64,000 nt of DNA from Staphylococcus schleiferi (lineage in GTDB: Bacteria > Bacillota > Bacilli > Staphylococcales > Staphylococcaceae), in NCBI RefSeq assembly GCF_900458895.1, contig NZ_LR962863.1, positions 682,001-746,000 on the forward strand, given 5' to 3'. The position numbers and the translations under genes are program-made. Below are positions 20,001-27,816 of this stretch, one piece after another. The first letter of the stretch is position 1; the number at the start of each line of letters is the position of its first letter. The notes beneath the pieces are model-generated. The model had not been told where the DNA came from. It did no database searches and saw only the letters and a program-made list of their open reading frames with translations.

Positions 20001-20221
20001 GGATTCGTCCGATTTTGATGACTGCAATCGCAACGATTGGTGCACTGATTCCATTATTGTTTGGTCAAGACAATTCAATTTTAATTTCGAAAGGACTTGC
20101 TGCTACGGTAATCGGTGGGCTATTGTCATCAACGATATTGACACTTGTCGTAGTCCCTGTTATTTATGAAATCTTATTCACTCTTAGAAATAAATTAACG
20201 AGACGTCAGCATCGTTCATAA
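17051..20221 (+). CDS. RND-family (AcrB/SwrC-type) efflux transporter
   Basis: Proton-driven exporter of 1,056 residues with the RND layout: one N-terminal membrane helix, a large extracellular loop, a bundle including GRVIDDSIVVIENIYR (proton-relay region), a second loop and a final bundle. TTG start after GGAGAAAGGG. No membrane-fusion or outer-membrane partner is present, as expected for Gram-positive relatives such as SwrC. A low-complexity Ser/Gln/Ala segment at about residues 253-295 interrupts the first extracellular domain. It follows femX as in S. aureus. Substrates unknown; fatty acids, surfactants or antimicrobials are plausible. Confidence 0.92.
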   Translation: MVKKLIDFSLSNKFAIMLMVILIVLGGAYASFKMKLELLPDTEPPTMTLTTTMPGATPETVMKEVSNPIDEEIRGMAGVTSVKTESLSNASMVTVNFDEKTNLDKAEQDIEKALKKIDFPDGVQEPEIRRSTVNAFPVVAYSILHDHDVKVSTKEVESQLIPKLQTIDGVQRATVNGQTERKVTVKFDEQKLQKAGLNAQQVSDYIEGATKKSPLGLFQFGDTEKSIVIDGQYASVDALKNMEIPLAIASQSSSRPQQQGDDKKESQALQSTPSSSAQPTSGQSANAAEATQSVPLKKLADIKLADERESISRTNGKDAVDVQIIKAQDANTVAVANEVDKTVKDFIKQHKDLKSVQIMDTAKPIKDALNTMIEKALLGAIVAIIVILLFLRNVRMTAISVVSIPLSILIAMVALKLTDVSLNILTLGALTVAVGRVIDDSIVVIENIYRRLTRKEESLSGDHLIISATKEVFIPIMSSTLVTIVVFAPLAFVTGSVGQMFRPFAYAVTFSLLASLLVSITIVPVLGSVFFKNGIKRQPKSELGVISRYYKKVLSWSLDHKWIVIILSTLLLVGSVVLGTMKVGTSFISTGEDKFMALTYSPKPGETEQGVLHHAEQVEKYLSKQKHVQHVQYSVGGASPIDPTGSTNSMAMMVKYDTHTPNFKEEPDRVLNHIKTYHHPGDWKNLDMGTGGKSNTLEVQVTGPSTEEIEGTVKAVQKKMAKVSGLTNVKSDLTETYDQYEVQVDPNKAGKTGITSAQLAMMLNQNIPDMTISKVKEKNHTYNVVVKRDKQTNWTKEKLEQTSLPSPTGEKLKLSDIATLKTSSMPNKLVKEGGDYTSTVSATISGKDVGSIAQEVSKQVNQVKTPSDVHTSVGGTNKDIEDAFSQLMFAMLAAIIIVYLVLVLTFKGGLAPFTILFALPYTVIGVVLALILTGETLSVPSMIGLLMLIGIVVTNAIVLIDRVINNEKSGMSMKEALLEAGGTRIRPILMTAIATIGALIPLLFGQDNSILISKGLAATVIGGLLSSTILTLVVVPVIYEILFTLRNKLTRRQHRS

Positions 20222-20337
20222 GTCGTTGACGTTCAGTGAGAGCTTTTGTAAGATAGAATCATTATCAATTTTCTAAACATTTGATAGGGCCATCACGATG
20301 AAGCTTGAAATGATGATGGCGAGAGATAAAGAGCATT

Positions 20338-20388
20338 CCGAATTGAAGGTCGCTACAAGTATTGAGCGCTTCAATTCGGTTATCTTTA
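20338..20388 (+). terminator. Hairpin after the RND gene
   Basis: CCGAATTGAA / TTCAATTCGG (20338-20347 with 20370-20379) with further pairing inside, then TTATCTTTACTT. Likely terminator, weak T-run. Confidence 0.6.
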
Positions 20389-20452
20389 CTTAGATGTTTA
20401 AAAAGAACGAAGCGTAATTTCAATCAGCCATAATAATAAGGGGGACGATAAG

Positions 20453-21619
20453 ATGGCGTACACAACAATACTCAGTGAGATTCCAGATAGTTATTTTGGT
20501 AAAACGATGGGGAAGAAGGTTGAACACGGCCCTTTACCCTTAATTAATTTAGCAGTAGGAATACCTGATGCTGATACACCAGATGTGATTATTAAAGCTT
20601 TACAAGAGGCTATTGTGAAGCCGGAAAATCAGAAATATTTAGCGTTTCAAGGTAAAGCGACCTTTAAACAAGCTATTGTTGATTTTTATGAACGTCAGTT
20701 TAATGTCATTTTAGATCCAGAAAAGGAAGTTTGTCTGTTTTATGGTACGAAGAACGGTTTAGTAGCCTTGCCTACATGTGTCATTGAACCAGGAGATGAA
20801 GTGCTATTGCCAGATCCGGGGTATACGGATTACCTTGCAGGTGTGTTATTAGCAAAAGGACAGCCTAAACCATTGAAACTGTCTAGAGCACGCCATTACT
20901 TACCCGATTGGAATGCGGTAGACACGACAAATACACGCCTTATTTATTTGACGTATCCGAATAATCCAACAGGTTCGGTAGCTACAAAAGCCTTTTTCCA
21001 AGACACAATTGACCGTTTTAAACAAACGAAGACGAAAATTGTTCATGATTTTGCGTATCAAGCCTTTGGATTTGACCAACCCAATCCGAGTATTCTACAG
21101 GCTGAAGGTGCAAAGTCTTGTGCTGTTGAAGTATTTTCTTTTTCTAAAGGTTATAATATGTCTGGCTATCGCGTTGGGTTCGCCGTCGGAAACGCTGAAA
21201 TGATTGAAAATTTACAAAAATATCATACCCATACACAAGCCGGTATGTATGGTGCATTGCAAGATGCTTGTACAGTGGCATTAAACGAATGTGATGATGT
21301 ATTATATGAACAGAGTCGTGTGTTTGGCCATCGTCGTGATTTAATCGAAAAAACACTAAATGAAGCAGAGATTCCGCATGAACCTATCAAAGGGGGCATT
21401 TTCCTCTGGTTGCAATGTCCAAATGGGTTTACTAGCGATGCGTTCATTGACTATTTGTTACAAGAAAAGTCAATACTTGCGGCGCCGGGTCATCCTTTTG
21501 GTGAAGAAGGGGAAGGTTACGTTCGAATTTCTTTTGCTATTGACGAAGCGCAATTAAATACCGCATTAGAAAGGTTAGTTTCTTTGAAAGCTTTATATCA
21601 AAACGATTCTACAAACTAA
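20453..21619 (+). CDS. PLP-dependent aminotransferase, class I/II
   Basis: 388-residue fold-type I aminotransferase. The pyridoxal phosphate lysine is Lys232 in FSFSKGYNMSGYRVGF; the upstream YLTYPNNPTGSV and the DFAYQAFG segment are standard cofactor-binding motifs, and the C-terminal GEGYVRISFAI holds the carboxylate-binding Arg. It resembles the LL-diaminopimelate/aromatic aminotransferase branch but the substrate cannot be fixed from sequence. AGGGGGACG precedes the ATG. Confidence 0.9.
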   Translation: MAYTTILSEIPDSYFGKTMGKKVEHGPLPLINLAVGIPDADTPDVIIKALQEAIVKPENQKYLAFQGKATFKQAIVDFYERQFNVILDPEKEVCLFYGTKNGLVALPTCVIEPGDEVLLPDPGYTDYLAGVLLAKGQPKPLKLSRARHYLPDWNAVDTTNTRLIYLTYPNNPTGSVATKAFFQDTIDRFKQTKTKIVHDFAYQAFGFDQPNPSILQAEGAKSCAVEVFSFSKGYNMSGYRVGFAVGNAEMIENLQKYHTHTQAGMYGALQDACTVALNECDDVLYEQSRVFGHRRDLIEKTLNEAEIPHEPIKGGIFLWLQCPNGFTSDAFIDYLLQEKSILAAPGHPFGEEGEGYVRISFAIDEAQLNTALERLVSLKALYQNDSTN

Positions 21620-21726
21620 GAGGTTAAATTGATCGTTTTTTGACATATAAAAAGAGATGCGCGTTACAGAAACCGGAACTTGCGGAAAAGTTTGAAATAA
21701 ATAAAACGTTTTATCATAAAAAAGAA

Positions 21727-21770
21727 GCGCTAAGACGATTTTCTATTAAAGATCATCTTAGCGCTATTTA
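21727..21770 (+). terminator. Hairpin/terminator, copy of a dispersed repeat
   Basis: Thirteen-base arms (21727-21739 and 21752-21764, core GCGCTAAGA / TCTTAGCGC), then TATTTATTTT. Very similar sequence recurs at 61071-61128, including the following ATTTATTT-GGGATT/ATGGAATT and GTCCCAG/GTCTCAG-like text, so this is a repeated terminator-like unit. Confidence 0.65.
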
Positions 21771-22009
21771 TTTTGGGATTGAAGTCCCAGCCTCTTTTTT
21801 GAATACTTTTAATAAAAGCTAAAATAGGTTGAGATGTGGTCATATCTCAACATGGACCTGCTTATTGGTTTAATGGTTAGACTTTACAGGTTCTTCATTT
21901 TTTATGGTGGGATGACATAAGTCATCCTGCTTTTTTTGTACAAAAATAGCGCAAATGCCTCTATAATTTTAAGTGACTAAACCAAAAATAAAGGAGACAT
22001 ATTGCGCCT

Positions 22010-22471
22010 ATGTGTAATGATATATTAAAGTTACTAAAAATTAAAGATAATAATATTAAAATCACTAAAGTTGAAGAAGATGTAGTTATTAGAGGTAAGA
22101 AATCTAACGTCATCTTTGGTACCCTTTCATACAAGCCTATGACTTGTCCTCACTGTTATCATTCGAATCCAAACCGAATACACAAACACGGAAAACGTTT
22201 ATCGCGAATTACTTTTTTAAGATTCCAAGAGATAGCAGTGTATTTAAATCTGTTAAAACAACGTTTTAAATGTATGGTTTGTGGTCGGACTTTTACTTCT
22301 AAAACAAATGTTGTTGAGGATAACTGTTTTATCTCAAACCATGTTCAGAAAGCTATTATAGATAAAGCAACACAAGTTCGCTCAGAAACTGATATCGCAA
22401 GTGATTGTAACGTTTCTGCATCTTCTGTAAAACGTGTGATTCATAAAGTAAGCAATGCCACTTTTCAATAG
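22010..22471 (+). pseudogene. Truncated ISL3-family transposase, N-terminal 153 residues (copy 2)
   Basis: Same product as the minus-strand copy at 10954-11415 apart from two residues: zinc fingers (CPHC, then FKCMVCGRTF) and a helix-turn-helix, ending at ATFQ just where the shared hairpin segment begins. No DDE catalytic residues. Reading frames of both copies are intact, consistent either with recent origin or with selection for a DNA-binding product. Confidence 0.85.
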
Positions 22472-22645
22472 TGAAATTGCTTAAATAGATTGCGTACCGA
22501 GTCGAGACTCCCGAGGCATAGAGCCGAAACCGAAAATCCATTTTGGCTTCTTATGAGCTACAATAAAAGCCAAAATTAGTTGAGGTAAGGCGCCTGGGAA
22601 AGCGAGACTCGAAGAAGCAATCGGAAGTTTGCGACTTAATTATTA
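22472..22645 (+). other. Structured segment replacing the transposase catalytic domain (copy 2; matching segment 10780-10953 in copy 1)
   Basis: Non-coding, locally G+C-rich compared with its surroundings. An imperfect long hairpin can be drawn: GATTGC, TCGAG, CCC-AGGC and ATTTTGGCTT elements on the left arm recur in inverted order on the right arm, closing with ATTTTGGCTT (22540-22549) against AAGCCAAAAT (22567-22576). The same sequence is present in both copies, so it moved with the element. I do not recognise it as a known RNA or attachment site. Confidence 0.55.
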
Positions 22646-22712
22646 TAGACACATAACCACCATATAAAGTGTACAGCCACTTTACATCATCAAATGATAA
22701 GTATGCATGGAT

Positions 22713-23030
22713 TTATACAAAAATAAAAGCGATGATAATATAAATAACGAGTATAAAAAGGGTCATCATATTTAAAATTTGAACCCCTTTTTCATCTCCT
22801 TTAGAATGTTTGAAGGCTGTTATTTCAACATTACCAATCAGTAGTAAGAGTACGACAAATAACCACCAAGTTTGTGCGGGGTAGTAAATGAGAGAAGTCG
22901 CAACAACGATAATTAATAAAATTCCCATAATCGCGCGTAATATTTTAGGCATCGCGATTTGTAATTTAAAGATACTGATATATCCTACGATTAAGTACAT
23001 CAGTGGAAGTAAGATAAGATAAGCTAACAT
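22713..23030 (-). CDS. Small multi-pass membrane protein, unknown function
   Basis: 105 residues with about four hydrophobic segments (LAYLILLPLMYLIVGYI, ILRAIMGILLIIVVA, WWLFVVLLLLIG, MMTLFILVIYIIIAF). The inner ATG at 23030 is preferred over one nine bases upstream, because AAAGGA then lies at normal distance. It sits 33 bases beyond the right end of ISL3 copy 2 and 45 bases after a small coiled-coil gene on the same strand, possibly an operon. Function unknown. Confidence 0.75.
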   Translation of the reverse strand: MLAYLILLPLMYLIVGYISIFKLQIAMPKILRAIMGILLIIVVATSLIYYPAQTWWLFVVLLLLIGNVEITAFKHSKGDEKGVQILNMMTLFILVIYIIIAFIFV

Positions 23031-23075
23031 GAAGTACATCCTTTCTGTATCGTCCTATTAAGGCATTGTGGGACA

Positions 23076-23243
23076 TTACTGCTGTTGTAGTTCAGCGCGA
23101 ATGTCAGCAATTTGATGTTCGATGTGCTCAAGTTGTCTAACGAGTGGATCTACTTGCTGTGAAGTTGATTCGCGTTTCTCTATATCTCCTTGTATACGAA
23201 TGTAATCCAGCTTAAGTTCTTGTAACTGATTTTCTAAATCCAT
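23076..23243 (-). CDS. Small coiled-coil protein (55 residues), SE1832-like
   Basis: Short gene with a strong AAGGAGGAAAC before its ATG. The product is almost entirely heptad-like and charged, starting MDLENQLQELKLDYIRIQGD and ending AELQQQ, predicting one long amphipathic helix or a coiled coil. It resembles a small conserved staphylococcal protein family (SE1832-type), recalled from memory. It probably forms an operon with the downstream membrane protein. Function unknown. Confidence 0.7.
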   Translation of the reverse strand: MDLENQLQELKLDYIRIQGDIEKRESTSQQVDPLVRQLEHIEHQIADIRAELQQQ

Positions 23244-23361
23244 AAGTTTCCTCCTTGAATGAATCTCTACTATTATAGCATGTTCACATTGCTTTATTAA
23301 AACGTTTTACAGTAACATAGAATTAAGTAATTTTTGAAAGGTATTTTCTAGGGGGTGTAGC

Positions 23362-24270
23362 ATGACAGAGAATTTCTTGATGATTTTACTTCTCATTGCT
23401 GTAGGCTACGTACTTAAGCGAATCGGGTTTATTCAGGGACATGAGAGTCACGTTCTTTCTGTACTAGTTTTAAATGTGACACTTCCGGCAGTGGTCATTG
23501 TAAACTTAAATCATGTGACTTTAAATCCGTCACTCACCATACTTCCAATCATGATGTTGATATACGGGATTATCACTAAAATACTTATCGTTATTCTCTT
23601 TATTAAATATAATAACGAAATCAGAGGTACGGTAGCGATGATGATGGCGGCTTTAAATATTGGAATTTTTGCCTATCCACTCGTTCAACAAATTTGGCCA
23701 GAAAAGGGCTTGCTTTATTTTGGTATGGCAGATATTGGGGGAGCCATTGTCATGTTTGGTTTGACCTATTTTGCAGCGAGTTATTTTAAGCAAGTGGGTG
23801 GCGGCTTTAATCCTAAACAAGTCGGACTCAATATGCTCAAGTCAGTCCCATTAATGACGTATATTGTGATGTTGACACTTAATCTTTTGCAATTACACTT
23901 ACCGAGTTTTGCAATTCACTTTTTCGAGATTTTAGGACACGCAAATTTACCATTGTCGATGATTTTATTAGGTGTTCTAATGGACTTTAAAATCGAACGT
24001 CAATTTTTACCATTGACTCTAAAATATCTCGTTATACACTATGGTTTCGGTATTTTGTTTGGTACGCTTGTGTATTATTTTCTACCTGTCCAAGATGAGA
24101 TGGTTAAAACGACATTACAATTGACTTGGTTATTGCCTGTAGGTGTTGCAGCACTTTCGTATGCGGTTCAATTTAAATATAAAACGTTACCTGTCATTGC
24201 TATGGCCAGTAATGTGACCATTGTAATAAGTATTGTTATTTTTTACGTCTATCAATATCTGTTTGTCTGA
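23362..24270 (+). CDS. AEC-family (auxin efflux carrier-like) transporter
   Basis: 302 residues, about ten hydrophobic segments in two inverted halves, as in bacterial AEC permeases that export or take up small organic acids such as malate. Typical elements include the broken helix VLVLNVTLPAVVIVNLN and, in the second half, LPLSMILLGVLMD. AGGGGGTG precedes the ATG. Monocistronic: a terminator follows at 24331. Confidence 0.88.
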   Translation: MTENFLMILLLIAVGYVLKRIGFIQGHESHVLSVLVLNVTLPAVVIVNLNHVTLNPSLTILPIMMLIYGIITKILIVILFIKYNNEIRGTVAMMMAALNIGIFAYPLVQQIWPEKGLLYFGMADIGGAIVMFGLTYFAASYFKQVGGGFNPKQVGLNMLKSVPLMTYIVMLTLNLLQLHLPSFAIHFFEILGHANLPLSMILLGVLMDFKIERQFLPLTLKYLVIHYGFGILFGTLVYYFLPVQDEMVKTTLQLTWLLPVGVAALSYAVQFKYKTLPVIAMASNVTIVISIVIFYVYQYLFV

Positions 24271-24330
24271 TTGGGGAAGGATAAGTTAAGCTCGAACATT
24301 AATTAAATATGCGAGATTGAATAGGTATAT

Positions 24331-24372
24331 AAAAGAAGCGTTGGCAAATCATGTTGCCTACGCTTCTTTTGT
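24331..24372. terminator. Bidirectional terminator
   Basis: AAAAGAAGCG/CGCTTCTTTT arms (24331-24340 and 24361-24370) with further TTGGCAA/TTGCC pairing; lies between the convergent AEC transporter and GNAT genes and has T-runs in both directions. Confidence 0.9.
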
Positions 24373-24420
24373 AAATGCTTGCAAGTCGATTGAATCGTCT
24401 AAGATGGGCTGTTTACACTT

Positions 24421-25281
24421 TTATTGATATATCTTGAACTTTTGATATTCTGAAGTAATATTAAAACCGAGTTCATGAAAACGGGTAACTAAACGATGAT
24501 TTTTACTGCGTATTTTAAAATAAACACGGTCTATTTGAGGACGAGATAAAGCACGATGTATTGCATGTTGGATCAAATCAAAAGCGATGCCTTTTAAACG
24601 ATAGTCTGAATGACTAGAAAAATATTTAATTTCAGCATGGTGTTGTGCTTCGTCATAGATTAAATATAAGTAACCTTTTAAAAGACCCTCTGCCATATAC
24701 AGGACGAGTTCATGCTGATCATCTAGTGATGCGATAATTTCTTTTGCTGTCATTGCATGATGTGTAAACGTATCTTCATGTAATTTTTGGAAATAACGAT
24801 GATACGCTTTAGCATATGGAACAATGTGACGTAAGTTGTCGGTTTCGCCCAAATCTTGACTCGTTTCTAAATGATAATCTGTAAACGTGTAAGATGCGCC
24901 AATGTTTTTCATATAGTCTTTGATTAATTCATGATGAACTGAAAATGCAAAATAATAGGTAGATGGTTGCGTATGTTGTGCTGTCATTTGATCAAATAAC
25001 TGCTTAAATACCTCTCCAGAAGATGTGTAATCTTTCTGTTTAATAGGACCGATTACTTTATAACGGTTTTCCGCGTAGCTCATACACAGTAAAACCAGTT
25101 TAATGTCTTGGGCTTCTTCAACGACAAATATGCCAGTTTCGCGATCAACTGTTTCTAAAAAGTTTTCTAAAGCATCAATATGGTCAAGTGGCAGTTTATT
25201 TGTATATGATTGTTTTTCAGTGGCATAAGTTTGTATAAATGACGCAATTTCTCGACTGGGAGTGACTTGACTAATCTTCAT
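24421..25281 (-). CDS. GNAT-family N-acetyltransferase
   Basis: 286 residues. The C-terminal half carries GNAT features: AEIKYFSSHSDYRLKGIAFDLIQHAIHRAL, where the R/Q-x-x-G-x-A/G-like acetyl-CoA loop is present in altered form (RLKGIA). The N-terminal half may be a second, degenerate GNAT-like domain. AAGGAGGCGCACG precedes the ATG. Substrate unknown. Confidence 0.8.
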   Translation of the reverse strand: MKISQVTPSREIASFIQTYATEKQSYTNKLPLDHIDALENFLETVDRETGIFVVEEAQDIKLVLLCMSYAENRYKVIGPIKQKDYTSSGEVFKQLFDQMTAQHTQPSTYYFAFSVHHELIKDYMKNIGASYTFTDYHLETSQDLGETDNLRHIVPYAKAYHRYFQKLHEDTFTHHAMTAKEIIASLDDQHELVLYMAEGLLKGYLYLIYDEAQHHAEIKYFSSHSDYRLKGIAFDLIQHAIHRALSRPQIDRVYFKIRSKNHRLVTRFHELGFNITSEYQKFKIYQ

Positions 25282-25565
25282 CGTGCGCCTCCTTAGTATG
25301 ATACTTTACTTCATTATAAGTATTTTCGATTTGAAATGAAAGGCGTATGTCGACTGAAATAAACGTCTAAAAAGAATAGACTTCGATATGTTTGTAGGTG
25401 ATGAGCTCAGCGATTCAGCGCTTATCATTTTGAGTATCGAGGTCTAATAGTTATGAAGGATGAGTGTGAGTCATTTGAAATGATTTCAACCTTTTCTATT
25501 AATTTTGATGGGGCGTGTTACAATAAAAATGAAGAAGTGTTATTTGATGGAGGAATGAACAATTA
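25282..25565. other. Intergenic region before topB
   Basis: 284 bases between divergent genes. I see no ORF or hairpin of note; it must contain promoters for the GNAT gene and topB. GGAGG at 25550-25554 is the topB ribosome-binding site. Confidence 0.5.
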
Positions 25566-27698
25566 ATGAAGTCACTCATTTTAGCAGAAAAACCCTCAGT
25601 AGGGCGTGATATTGCACAAGCGCTAAGTGTTAACTCAAAGAAAGAAGGCTACTTTGAGAACCAACGTTATATTGTGACTTGGGCATTAGGTCACTTGGTA
25701 ACAAATGCAACACCAGAACAATATGATAAAAAATATGAACGCTGGCAATTGAATGATTTACCGATTATCCCGAAGCATATGAAAACAGTTGTCATTGGTA
25801 AAACGAGAAAACAGTTCAACACGGTTCAACATTTGATGAAAAGAAATGATGTCAATGAAATAATTATTGCCACAGATGCAGGACGCGAAGGGGAGCTAGT
25901 TGCACGCTTAATTATTGAAAAAGCACATGTTAAAAAACCCATCAAGCGTTTATGGATTAGTTCAGTAACAACAAAAGCCATCAAAGAGGGCTTTAAAAAA
26001 TTGAAAGATGGTCGAGCATACAACGACCTTTATCAAGCCGCATTAGCAAGAAGTGAAGCCGACTGGATTGTCGGAATTAATGCGACACGTGCATTAACAA
26101 CGAAGTATGATTCCCAACTCTCTCTAGGCCGTGTTCAGACGCCTACTATTCAGTTAGTAGCAATGAGACAAGAAGAGATTAAGCATTTTAAGCCGCAACA
26201 TTATTATACGCTTGAAATCAATGTGAAAGGGTCAACGTTTGTCTATCAGCATGAGAAGCGGATATATGAACGTGCACAATTAGAAAAACTAGCTCAAAAA
26301 GTGAATCACGCGCAAGCGCTCGTGAAAAAAGTCGTGACGAAAGAAAAGAAAACATATCCTGCGCCGTTGTTTAATTTAACAGATTTACAACAAGCCGCTT
26401 ATCAACGCTATCGTTTAGGCGCAAAGCAGACTTTGAACACACTACAACAACTTTATGAACGGCATAAACTTGTTACGTATCCGCGTACAGATTCTAGTTA
26501 CTTAACAACAGACATGGTAGATACTTTGAAAGAGCGTATACAGGCGACAATGGGAACGGAATATCAGCCGCATGCACGTGGACTGATGAATCAACGTTTC
26601 ACGAAACAGTTGCCTTTTGTAAATAATCAAAAAGTATCTGATCACCATGCCATTATCCCTACAGAAGTCCGCGCAAACATGGCAGATTTATCAATACAAG
26701 AAAAGAAAATTTATCTATTGATTGTTCAGCGCTTTTTGGAAGCTTTATCTGCCCCTTATCGCTATAGAGAAACACAAGTCGAAGTAGAGCTCTTGGGCAA
26801 AACGTTTGTGTATAAATCTAAAGAAACGATAGACATGGGCTTTAAGGCTTTACAAGAAAATGTAGATACGATCCATCCGACCATTCAGTTTCAGCAAGGT
26901 GAACGGTTATCCGTGAATGAATATGATATTAAAACGCATGAAACATCAGCGCCCCCTTATTTTAATGAAGGTTCTCTATTAAAAGCGATGGAACGACCAG
27001 AAAAATTTTTTGATTTAAAAGATAAAAAATCAGCACAAACACTTAAAGTGACTGGTGGTATCGGTACAGTGGCGACACGTGCAGATATTATAGATAAACT
27101 TTTTCATATGAACGCAATTGAAAGTCAGGACGGTAAAATTAAGGTTACGTCTAAAGGAAAGCAAATATTAGATTTAGCACCTGAATCACTTACATCGCCA
27201 CTCTTAACGGCGCAATGGGAAGATAAACTGCTTCAAATTGAAAAGGGCCAGTATCAACGCAAACAGTTTATTCAAGAAATGAAAGATTTTACAAATGAAA
27301 TCATTCATACGATTAAATCGAGTGAACAAAAATATAAACATGATAATTTAACATCTGCAGAATGTCCAACTTGTGGAAAGTTTATGTTAAAAGTAAAAAC
27401 GAAAAACGGCTCAATGCTCGTCTGCCAAGATCCATCATGTAAAACTAAAAAAGATGTTAAAACCCAAACCAAAGCGCGTTGTCCACAATGTAAAAAACGT
27501 TTGACTAAATTTGGTACAGGTAAACAAGCGACGTATCGTTGTTCGTGTGGCTATACTGAAACACAAGTGCAAATGGATAAAAGATTTAAAAATAAAGGCA
27601 AAGATAAAGTAAATAGAAAAGATATGAAAAAGTATATGAAAGAGGATACGTTGGAAAACAATCCATTCAAAGATGCATTGAAAGGTTTAAACTTATAA
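25566..27698 (+). CDS. topB: DNA topoisomerase III (type IA)
   Basis: ATP-independent type IA topoisomerase that separates linked single strands, for example at replication or recombination intermediates. The Toprim domain shows [15 protein letters not shown] and DAGREGE (residues 104-110); the catalytic Tyr305 lies in [11 protein letters not shown]. Two C-terminal zinc-ribbon-like motifs follow (CPTCG...CQDPSC and CPQCKKR...CSCG). The 710-residue length matches the staphylococcal TopB. GGAGGAATG precedes the ATG. Confidence 0.96.
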   Translation: MKSLILAEKPSVGRDIAQALSVNSKKEGYFENQRYIVTWALGHLVTNATPEQYDKKYERWQLNDLPIIPKHMKTVVIGKTRKQFNTVQHLMKRNDVNEIIIATDAGREGELVARLIIEKAHVKKPIKRLWISSVTTKAIKEGFKKLKDGRAYNDLYQAALARSEADWIVGINATRALTTKYDSQLSLGRVQTPTIQLVAMRQEEIKHFKPQHYYTLEINVKGSTFVYQHEKRIYERAQLEKLAQKVNHAQALVKKVVTKEKKTYPAPLFNLTDLQQAAYQRYRLGAKQTLNTLQQLYERHKLVTYPRTDSSYLTTDMVDTLKERIQATMGTEYQPHARGLMNQRFTKQLPFVNNQKVSDHHAIIPTEVRANMADLSIQEKKIYLLIVQRFLEALSAPYRYRETQVEVELLGKTFVYKSKETIDMGFKALQENVDTIHPTIQFQQGERLSVNEYDIKTHETSAPPYFNEGSLLKAMERPEKFFDLKDKKSAQTLKVTGGIGTVATRADIIDKLFHMNAIESQDGKIKVTSKGKQILDLAPESLTSPLLTAQWEDKLLQIEKGQYQRKQFIQEMKDFTNEIIHTIKSSEQKYKHDNLTSAECPTCGKFMLKVKTKNGSMLVCQDPSCKTKKDVKTQTKARCPQCKKRLTKFGTGKQATYRCSCGYTETQVQMDKRFKNKGKDKVNRKDMKKYMKEDTLENNPFKDALKGLNL

Positions 27699-27703
27699 GT
27701 AAG

Positions 27704-27753
27704 ATGAGAATCGAACAAAAATCTATTTTTATCAATTAAAGTTCGTATCTCAT
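27704..27753 (+). terminator. Inverted repeat after topB
   Basis: ATGAGAATCGAAC / GTTCGTATCTCAT (27704-27716, 27741-27753), 11 of 13 paired, without a strong T-run on the right. Probable terminator. Confidence 0.5.
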
Positions 27754-27816
27754 ATTGAAATTCGTGAGTAATCGTATTAAAATGTTAAAGTATTTCATTA
27801 AAAGGAGAAATTTAAA

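Larger units (their letters stand above)
21889..22678 (+). mobile_element. Non-autonomous ISL3-family element, copy 2
   Basis: A 790-bp element flanked by a perfect 8-bp direct repeat ACTTTACA (21881-21888 and 22679-22686). The terminal 22 bases of the two ends match at about 17 positions, start with GG and share ATGGTGG. Left end to right end it holds a perfect 7-bp stem (GGATGAC/GTCATCC), the truncated transposase, and a structured segment. It differs from copy 1 at only about five positions. Distinct target duplications show that the two copies inserted independently. Confidence 0.87.

Noticed and set aside
21640..21822. 60-codon open frame after the aminotransferase gene
   Set aside because: No ribosome-binding site, and it is translated straight through the hairpin repeat at 21727.
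22356..22541. 61-codon open frame antisense to the transposase fragment (and its copy at 10884-11069)
   Set aside because: It is the reverse strand of the transposase and hairpin segment, with no ribosome-binding site; it is identical in both copies simply because the DNA is.
10747..22678. Composite transposon bounded by the two ISL3 copies in inverted orientation
   Set aside because: Each copy has its own different 8-bp duplication and the outer flanks do not match, and the segment holds conserved genes in their usual order (femX, RND exporter), so it did not move as a unit.
27699..27816. Purine riboswitch before pbuG
   Set aside because: Only 118 bases, taken up by the topB inverted repeat; the conserved purine aptamer loops are not visible.
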